Source of the DNA: Alphaproteobacteria bacterium | GTDB lineage: Bacteria > Pseudomonadota > Alphaproteobacteria > UBA828 | NCBI GenBank assembly: GCA_022826345.1 | Contig: JAJDVB010000119.1 | Coordinates: forward strand, 1 to 11,632 | Reading direction: 5' to 3' | Length of the DNA stretch: 11,632 bases | In this document: one piece after another, positions 7,545 through 11,632 of the stretch | How positions within the stretch are numbered: position 1 is the stretch's first letter | Layout of the letters: every line of letters starts with the position of its first letter | Made by a program: the position numbers and the translations under genes | The notes under the pieces: generated by a model | Databases searched by the model: none | Told to the model about the DNA's origin: nothing | What the model saw: only the letters and a program-made list of their open reading frames with translations

Positions 7545-8947
7545 TGGCCACGCGCGCCCGCCGGGAGTCTGCCCGCCGTGTCAGCGACTGCGTGACCGCG
7601 CTGCTGCGCGACCAGCCCTTCTTCGGCAGCCTCGCTCTGCGCCTGCCGATCCGGCCGGACGCGGCCCGCGAGACGCTTGCGAGCGACGGGCGCGAGATCC
7701 GGTATTCCCCCGACTGGGTCGCGCAGGCCGACGCGGATCTCATCAAGACGGCGATCGGACGCGTGGTGCTCGCCTGCGCGCTCAAGCACCACACGCGGCG
7801 GGGCGAACGCGAGCCCGGGCGCTGGCAGCAGGCCTCGCAGCTCGTGACGCACGGGCTCTTGCGCGACGCGGGCTTCAAGCTCCCGCCCGACGCGGAGGCG
7901 TGGGACGGGATCAGCGTCGAGCAGGCCTACGACCGCCTGCCCGAGCCACAAGAGGACGGCGGAGAAGGGAAAGACGGCCCGCCATCGGAAGGGGGCGGAA
8001 GCGGCGCAGCCGGTCCGCAACCTGACAACGACAATGACGACGGCGGCCCCGACGACGATAACGGCAACGGCTCCGCCGACGCATCCGACCACGGCGATCC
8101 TCAGGCCGACGACGATGGCGATGCCGGTCACGGCCAATCCGCCGATGACGGGGACCCGCAGCCCCGAGACGACTCATCCGGCGACAGCGACTCCGGCACG
8201 CCGCCGAGTTGCGATCCGTCCGGCACCGGAGAGGTGATGGACGCACCGGCCGGCAGCGGCGACGACGCCGGCACCGGCCAGGCGCCGCCCGACGTCTCCG
8301 CCGAGGAGCAGGCCTGGGACGCGGCGATGCACCAGGCCCTCAACCTCGCCAAGGCGCAGGGCAAGGCGCCCGGCGCGGTGGAGGAGACCATTTGCGACGC
8401 CCACCGCAGCACCCTCGACTGGCGCTCGCTCCTGCGCCGCTACATGACCGACGCGGCGGCCCGAGACTACAGCTGGAGCGTCCCCAACCGGCGCTTCATC
8501 GACTCAGGGCTCTATCTCCCCTCGATCCGCTCCGAGGGGATGGGCACGCTCGCCGTCATCATCGACACCTCGGGCTCCGTGGACAGCGACGCCCTCGCAG
8601 CGTTCTGGTCGGAGGTGCGCGAGGTCGCGGCCGAGGTTGAGCCCGAGCGCATCGTGGTGCTGCAGGTCGACGCCGCCGTGCAGGACGAAGAGCACTACGC
8701 GCCGGGCGAGCTGCCCGAGCAAATCGTCGTGAAGGGACGCTGGGGCACCGACTTCCGGCCGGGCTTCGCCCGCCTCGCGGAGCAGGGCATCCGGCCCGCC
8801 GTGTGCCTGTATTTCACGGACTTGGACTGTGACCGATACCCCGAGGTCGAGCCTCCGTTCCCGGTCGTGTGGGCTGATTACGGCGAGGGCGTTGGCCTTT
8901 GGTGCCAGCCGCCGCCCTGGGGCGAGCACATCAGGATCGACGGCTGA
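7544..8947 (+). CDS. CobT/DUF2201-like protein: degenerate metallopeptidase-like N-domain, acidic linker and vWA domain (467 residues)
   Basis: This is the probable vWA partner of the upstream ATPase. The ATG at 7544 overlaps the previous TGA by one base and follows GGGAGG (7531-7536) by seven; GTG at 7541 is also possible. Residues ~20-130 align with the putative metallopeptidase domain of DUF2201 proteins (DGREIRYSPDWV, KHHTRRGEREPGRW, LLRDAGFKLPPDA). Where relatives have a HEVxH-type motif, this protein reads GRVVL (72-76), so two zinc ligands and the catalytic Glu are missing and peptidase activity is unlikely. Residues ~132-250 are a low-complexity linker dominated by Asp, Gly and Ser. 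Residues ~270-330 are helical and basic (RSTLDWRSLLRRYM). The vWA domain shows an intact MIDAS: DTSGS (341-345), T402 in WGTDF, and D426 in YFTDLD. CobT in cobaltochelatase has the same acidic-linker-plus-vWA plan, which explains possible mis-naming as CobT, but no cobalamin pathway is in view. Role in metal-dependent client binding is inferred. Confidence 0.92.
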   Translation: MATRARRESARRVSDCVTALLRDQPFFGSLALRLPIRPDAARETLASDGREIRYSPDWVAQADADLIKTAIGRVVLACALKHHTRRGEREPGRWQQASQLVTHGLLRDAGFKLPPDAEAWDGISVEQAYDRLPEPQEDGGEGKDGPPSEGGGSGAAGPQPDNDNDDGGPDDDNGNGSADASDHGDPQADDDGDAGHGQSADDGDPQPRDDSSGDSDSGTPPSCDPSGTGEVMDAPAGSGDDAGTGQAPPDVSAEEQAWDAAMHQALNLAKAQGKAPGAVEETICDAHRSTLDWRSLLRRYMTDAAARDYSWSVPNRRFIDSGLYLPSIRSEGMGTLAVIIDTSGSVDSDALAAFWSEVREVAAEVEPERIVVLQVDAAVQDEEHYAPGELPEQIVVKGRWGTDFRPGFARLAEQGIRPAVCLYFTDLDCDRYPEVEPPFPVVWADYGEGVGLWCQPPPWGEHIRIDG

Positions 8948-8954
8948 CGTCGGG

Positions 8955-8976
8955 GGAGCGGCGCCTACGCCCCTCC
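8955..8976 (+). terminator. Stem-loop after the vWA gene
   Basis: GGAGCGGCG (8955-8963) and CGCCCCTCC (8968-8976) form eight pairs with one C-C mismatch around loop CCTA, starting seven bases after the stop. No T-run follows, and the next gene begins 35 bases later with its own AAGGAG. It is more likely a weak attenuator or mRNA-stabilising element than a full terminator. Confidence 0.3.
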
Positions 8977-9010
8977 GCCGAGCGCCAGACCACCAATCAA
9001 GGAGCACGCC

Positions 9011-9397
9011 ATGATGCCCACGGCCACCTGCCAGTATTGCGGATGGAACGGGCCGGCGGATCAATGCGGCCCGCTCAAGAACGCTTGCGAGCGCGTCGAG
9101 CCCGGTACTCCGATGCCCGCCGGCGAGTGCCCCAAGTGCAGCGCTTCGGCCTTGCTCGACGAAGCCAGGCAAGAACCCAGCGCCACCATCGTCACCACGC
9201 TGGTGCCGGAGCGCGCCACGAAGTTCGGCGTCCGCTCGACCGCGCTGGCCCTCGCCGACGTCATGTGGCTTGCCGCCAACAGGTACAGCTACCGCGTCGA
9301 GGACCTCGGATCATCCGGCTTCCGCGTCGCGGTCTACCGCAAGACACCGAAGCGCGACACCCCTCCGCGCGGCTACCTGCGCATCGAGCGCGCGTAA
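9011..9397 (+). CDS. Zinc-ribbon protein of unknown function (128 residues), related to the gene at 9546
   Basis: AAGGAG (8999-9004) stands six bases before ATG 9011; the ATG at 9014 is an alternative. The N-terminal part carries two Cys pairs, CQYC (7-10) and CPKC (40-43), a four-cysteine zinc-binding knuckle set. The motif pattern C..CGW.G......C and PAGECP.C is shared with the next gene, so the two are paralogues over about 50 residues. The C-terminal 70 residues are unique and lack Cys. They contain VRSTALALADVMWLAANRYS and the strand-like SGFRVAVYRKTP, giving a basic C-terminus suited to nucleic acid or protein contact. There is no signal peptide. The function is unknown; zinc binding is predicted from the Cys spacing only. 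Confidence 0.82.
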   Translation: MMPTATCQYCGWNGPADQCGPLKNACERVEPGTPMPAGECPKCSASALLDEARQEPSATIVTTLVPERATKFGVRSTALALADVMWLAANRYSYRVEDLGSSGFRVAVYRKTPKRDTPPRGYLRIERA

Positions 9398-9413
9398 GAG
9401 CACGGGCGCCATC

Positions 9414-9516
9414 GGGGCGTGAGCCTCCGGCGAAAGTGTAAACGCGCGTCGCGCGGAAGTAGCCGGAGTCAACTGGAGGGAATGACCTCGCGGGTTCGAA
9501 TCCCGCCCGCCCCACC
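9414..9516 (+). ncRNA. tRNA-like structured element with a consensus T-arm
   Basis: The 3' part matches a tRNA: T-stem GCGGG (9490-9494), loop TTCGAAT (9495-9501), stem CCCGC (9502-9506), then acceptor-like CGCCCC (9508-9513), A (9514) and CC. GGGGCG at 9414-9419 can pair with CGCCCC to close the molecule. Just before the T-arm, GAGG (9476-9479) pairs with CCTC (9486-9489) around a 6-base loop, like a class II variable arm. Between these, CTCCGGC (9425-9431) pairs perfectly with GCCGGAG (9462-9468) and encloses a GC-rich hairpin near 9443-9455. All helices are mutually compatible. There is no proper D-arm or seven-base anticodon loop, and the total is ~100 bases, so it is not a normal tRNA. 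Possibilities: a degenerate or unusual tRNA, a tRNA-mimicking regulatory RNA in an operon leader, or a tRNA 3' end left as an old attachment site. The T-arm match is strong; expression and identity are unknown. Confidence 0.5.
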
Positions 9517-9545
9517 GTTTCCCCCGCATTGCGAGGAGCGACACC

Positions 9546-10052
9546 ATGACCAAGGTAGAGACCGTCACCTGTCGGGAGTGCGGATGGAAGGGGACCGTCG
9601 CGCACTGCGAGCCGATCGCGCCCCGCTATCTGCCGGAGCGCGTCGCCGTGGGCGACGTCGTGCCCGCGGGCGAATGCCCTGAATGCGGCGCGAACGCCAT
9701 GCTCGACGAGAAGCGCGAGCGCATGGGCGACCTGCGCCCCGAGATGGAAGCCCTGATGCTGGATCTCGACCGGCTCCATCGAAACATCTATTCGGGCAGG
9801 CTGCGCGCTCCCATCGGCGCGTATCTCAAGCAACTCGCGGATTCCGCCCGCAAGGCGCTGGCGGCAGGGCCGCCTGTTCGCCCCGTCTGCAATGCCTGCG
9901 GCGGCACGAACGTCCGGGTGGACGCCTGGGCGCGCTGGGACACTCACTGGCAGCGCTGGGAGCTGCACTCCACCTGCGAGGCGGTCGCCATCTGCGCGGA
10001 TTGCGACCTCGAGTGCAGCTACGTGATGAAGCCGTTCACGGAGGCCGCGTGA
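9546..10052 (+). CDS. Double zinc-ribbon protein of unknown function (168 residues)
   Basis: AGGAG (9534-9538) lies seven bases before the ATG. The N-terminal ribbon has CREC (9-12) and CPEC (44-47) and parallels the gene at 9011. A helical linker follows at about residues 55-108 (LRPEMEALMLDLDRLHRNIY). A second ribbon is formed by CNAC (115-118) and CADC (150-153), enclosing a Trp-rich stretch (WARWDTHWQRWELH). The fold suggests a small nucleic acid or protein binding factor with two zinc sites, but no enzyme motif is visible. Its stop TGA overlaps the ATG of the next gene by one base, so the two are likely co-translated. The tRNA-like element lies directly upstream and may form part of its leader. 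Confidence 0.85.
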   Translation: MTKVETVTCRECGWKGTVAHCEPIAPRYLPERVAVGDVVPAGECPECGANAMLDEKRERMGDLRPEMEALMLDLDRLHRNIYSGRLRAPIGAYLKQLADSARKALAAGPPVRPVCNACGGTNVRVDAWARWDTHWQRWELHSTCEAVAICADCDLECSYVMKPFTEAA

Positions 10053-10390
10053 TGCGGGAGAGAAGCGCGTTCGACTTCGGCGGCAACCGGATCGTCCGCC
10101 AGTCGGAGCCGATGAAGATCGGCAAGCACGAATGGCGGCTCACCCTCTACCGCTCGCCGCGCCGCGAACGGCCCTTTGTCGGCTACGAGTGGCGCCGCGC
10201 CGACGGCGCACCCATCCGCCGCTCGTGCCCGGGCGGCACGTACTGGCTCGACGGCTCCACCTGGATGCGCGACGAGGACTGGCCCTCCTACAACCATAAC
10301 GACGGAGAGTGGGCCGGCATGCCGCGCACCCTGCGCAAGCTCTGGGAAAACTGCCCCTGGGCTCACACGCGCGAGGCGCGCCCCGCCTGA
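10052..10390 (+). CDS. Small hypothetical protein coupled to the zinc-ribbon gene (112 residues)
   Basis: The ATG at 10052 overlaps the previous stop (TGATG) and has GGAGG at 10040-10044, seven bases upstream. An open frame extends upstream to 9683, but that part is a shadow of the zinc-ribbon gene. The product is rich in Trp, Arg and Tyr (MKIGKHEWRLTLYRSPRR, FVGYEWRRADGAP, GGTYWLDGSTWMRDEDWPSY) and probably mostly beta-structured. It has no membrane segment and only two cysteines. I know no family. The coupled start suggests it acts with, or in proportion to, the zinc-ribbon protein. Confidence 0.75.
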   Translation: MRERSAFDFGGNRIVRQSEPMKIGKHEWRLTLYRSPRRERPFVGYEWRRADGAPIRRSCPGGTYWLDGSTWMRDEDWPSYNHNDGEWAGMPRTLRKLWENCPWAHTREARPA

Positions 10391-10434
10391 CCCTCGCATC
10401 CCGTCCGCGCCGCTAACCCGCCGCCTGCAGCACG

Positions 10435-10465
10435 GCCCGGCCTCCCGCCGCCGGGAGGTCCGGGC
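10435..10465 (+). terminator. Strong GC hairpin in the 187-base gap before the DUF6197-like genes
   Basis: GCCCGG-CCTCCCG (10435-10447) pairs with CGGGAGG-T-CCGGGC (10452-10465): thirteen pairs, one bulged T and loop CCGC. A second, smaller inverted repeat lies downstream, GGAGGG (10496-10501) with CCCTCC (10508-10513), after a GGCCGGCCGGCC tract. Neither has a T-run. They may cause Rho-dependent or partial termination, protect upstream mRNA, or act as an attenuating leader for the gene at 10578. Confidence 0.4.
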
Positions 10466-10577
10466 AGCCCCGCGCGGGCCGGCCGGCCGGGGCCTGGAGG
10501 GGGCAATCCCTCCCCGTCCCACCGGGCCGCACTGCCGCCCTGACGCGCCCCCTGCGCGAGCCACGGAGGAACACCGC

Positions 10578-11333
10578 ATGATGCCTTCGACCGAGACCCT
10601 CGGCCGCCACACCGTCCTTGCGGCCATTGTCGCCACCGCCCGCGCGATCGTCGCCGATCCCGCGCGCTGGTGCCACTACCACCACGCCAAGGACGCCAAC
10701 GGTCACACCTGCGAAGGACGTTCGGACCGCGCCGCCGCCTGGGGCGCCGTCGGCGCCCTCGACCGCGCGGCCGCTGACGCCGGCGTGGCGCACGTCAACT
10801 TCCTCGACGCCCAGCAGCACCTGAAGGACGCGTCCGTCATCGCCGGGCGCAAGTGGACCGGCACACCCTGGCTCCTCAGCACCGAGGCCGCGCACGCCAT
10901 GACCGTGGCGTGTTTCGACGAAGCGCTCGACATCCTGCGCAAGCCGCCCGCTCCCGGCCCGCTCCACGCCCTCGCCGTGGCCCGCACCCTGATCGCCCGG
11001 CCCGAGCGCTGGGCGCAGGGCGCCATCGCCCTCGACCGGCGCGGCCGCGCCCTCGTCACCTTCGACGGCGGCTGCCGCTTCTGCGCCGCCGGCGCGCTCG
11101 GCCTTGCCAGCCACGTGCTGACCGAGCGCCCCCCGGACGGCAAGCTCGCCGGGTCCCCCTTCGACCAGGCCGAGCGCCTGCTCGACTCCGCCGCCTACAA
11201 GCTCGGCGAGTACCCGAGCTACATCGGCCTCAACGAGCACGACAGCCACGCCAAGGTCGTCGCCATGTTCGACCACGCCCTCGACATGGCGCGCGCGGAC
11301 TCCGCCCCAGACAAGGAGGCAAGCCGGCCATGA
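10578..11333 (+). CDS. Protein with two DUF6197-like repeats (251 residues)
   Basis: GGAGGA (10565-10570) lies seven bases before ATG 10578; the frame open further upstream is a shadow of the preceding gene. The protein is an internal duplication. Copy one (about 15-121) has ARAIVADPARW, AAAWGAVGAL and FDEALDILR (113-121). Copy two (about 131-239) has ARTLIARPERWAQGA, CRFCAAGALG and FDHALDMAR (231-239). The order ARxLIAxPxRW...CAxGA...FDxALD recalls DUF6197, a family of unknown function seen in phages and islands. Copy one has drifted, with Trp-Gly replacing the Cys-Ala of the CAxGA motif. There are no signal or membrane segments. The gene overlaps the next, which carries a third copy, by ATGA. 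Confidence 0.85.
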   Translation: MMPSTETLGRHTVLAAIVATARAIVADPARWCHYHHAKDANGHTCEGRSDRAAAWGAVGALDRAAADAGVAHVNFLDAQQHLKDASVIAGRKWTGTPWLLSTEAAHAMTVACFDEALDILRKPPAPGPLHALAVARTLIARPERWAQGAIALDRRGRALVTFDGGCRFCAAGALGLASHVLTERPPDGKLAGSPFDQAERLLDSAAYKLGEYPSYIGLNEHDSHAKVVAMFDHALDMARADSAPDKEASRP

Positions 11334-11632
11334 CCGCCACCGCCCCCTCTCCGCGCGACCTCCTCGTCGAGGCGCGCACGCTCATCGCCCACCCCGAGGC
11401 CTGGACCCAGGGCGCCGCCGCGCGCGATGCCGAGGGCGAGCCCGTCGGCGTCGAGCACGAGGACGCCGTCTCGTGGTGCGCCACCGGCGCGATCAACTGC
11501 GCCATGTACCGCCATGCGGATTCCCTGGAGGTCCCGCCGCCGCTGCAGCAGGCCCGCAACCAGGCCGGGACCATTCTCACCAGGACCGTGCGGGCGCTGA
11601 CCCTCGGCCACTACACCGAGGCCACCACTTAT
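11330..11632 (+). CDS. DUF6197-like protein, cut by the window end
   Basis: The ATG at 11330 overlaps the preceding stop in ATGA, with AGGAGG (about 11314-11319) upstream inside the previous gene, so translation is probably coupled. The 101 visible codons show ARTLIAHPEAWTQGA (15-29), ARDAEGEPVG (31-40) and SWCATGAIN (48-56), which is the typical N-terminal half of the repeat found twice in the gene before. The frame stays open to the last base, so the remainder, including any FDxALD-type motif, lies outside. The function is unknown. Confidence 0.85.
   Translation, partial: MTATAPSPRDLLVEARTLIAHPEAWTQGAAARDAEGEPVGVEHEDAVSWCATGAINCAMYRHADSLEVPPPLQQARNQAGTILTRTVRALTLGHYTEATTY

Noticed and set aside
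5596..8947. Annotation as cobaltochelatase CobS/CobT for cobalamin synthesis
   Set aside because: No CobN or other cobalamin gene is present, the metallopeptidase-like domain is divergent, and an unknown gene lies between the two. The similarity is at fold-family level only.
9423..9480. Reading the element as selenocysteine tRNA with a TCA anticodon (9469-9471)
   Set aside because: The length and long variable-like arm fit loosely, but the loop would be six bases, lacks U33 and conflicts with the perfect central helix.
9414..9545. Possible tmRNA (ssrA), including the permuted two-piece form of alphaproteobacteria
   Set aside because: The T-arm and GGGGC-type 5' end are suggestive, but there is no D-loop motif resembling GGATTCGAC, no tag reading frame and no space for a coding piece before the next gene.
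9261..9968. Minus-strand open frames across the tRNA-like element, containing GGRDSNPRGHS or AGFEPARS
   Set aside because: These peptides are the familiar false translations of the reverse complement of a tRNA T-arm and 3' end, so they support the RNA element rather than a protein.
10176..10577. Upstream extension of the DUF6197-like double-repeat protein
   Set aside because: It overlaps the 112-residue gene in another frame and crosses the hairpin region. GGAGGA before 10578 marks the real start.
1..11632. CRISPR array, insertion sequence or transposase
   Set aside because: No regularly spaced repeats, no transposase-like protein and no terminal inverted repeat pair with target duplication were found.

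Overview
The window is about two-thirds G+C. It looks like the integrase-proximal part of an integrative element (genomic island or ICE-like cargo region) in a high-GC proteobacterium. An alphaproteobacterium is the best guess, from codon style and from remembered resemblance of the RecD-like fragment and the small island proteins to alphaproteobacterial ones. That assignment is an inference, because no rRNA, tRNA or core housekeeping gene is present.

Layout: (1) Positions 1-1435 hold a bulged inverted repeat and then a complete tyrosine recombinase with an N-terminal arm-binding domain and all six catalytic positions. (2) Positions 1436-2578 are a scar. They hold no intact gene, only the last ~130 codons of a RecD-like helicase on the minus strand. 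(3) Positions 2579-3209 hold a small hypothetical protein of mobile-element type and a doubtful short ORF overlapping its end. (4) Positions 3243-5192, minus strand, encode a 649-residue uncharacterised protein with a coiled coil and a compact C-terminal domain. (5) A 403-base divergent intergenic region ends in a hairpin. It leads into a tight three-gene plus-strand set at 5596-8947: a MoxR/CobS-like AAA+ ATPase, an uncharacterised helical protein, and a CobT/DUF2201-type protein with a vWA domain. (6) Positions 9011-10390 carry two related zinc-ribbon proteins separated by a tRNA-like structured segment, followed by a small coupled gene. (7) Positions 10391-10577 hold strong GC hairpins, then come two translationally coupled genes carrying three DUF6197-like repeats. 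The last of these runs off the window.

From 5596 onward all genes point the same way, each with a clear Shine-Dalgarno, and three junctions overlap (at 7544, 10052 and 11330), so this is probably one long cargo operon or a few operons. The likely working unit is the ATPase, middle protein and vWA set. In characterised relatives (CobS/CobT, RavA/ViaA, NorQ/NorD, CbbQ/CbbO) a MoxR-type AAA+ ring works with a vWA partner that recognises a client. Here the vWA protein keeps its metal-binding vWA motif, but the HExxH-type motif of the metallopeptidase-like N-domain is gone. Together with a Glu in place of the Walker B Asp in the ATPase, this makes a divergent MoxR-vWA module whose client cannot be read from the sequence. 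The most unusual single item is the tRNA-like element between the zinc-ribbon genes. No CRISPR array, insertion sequence or transposase was seen.
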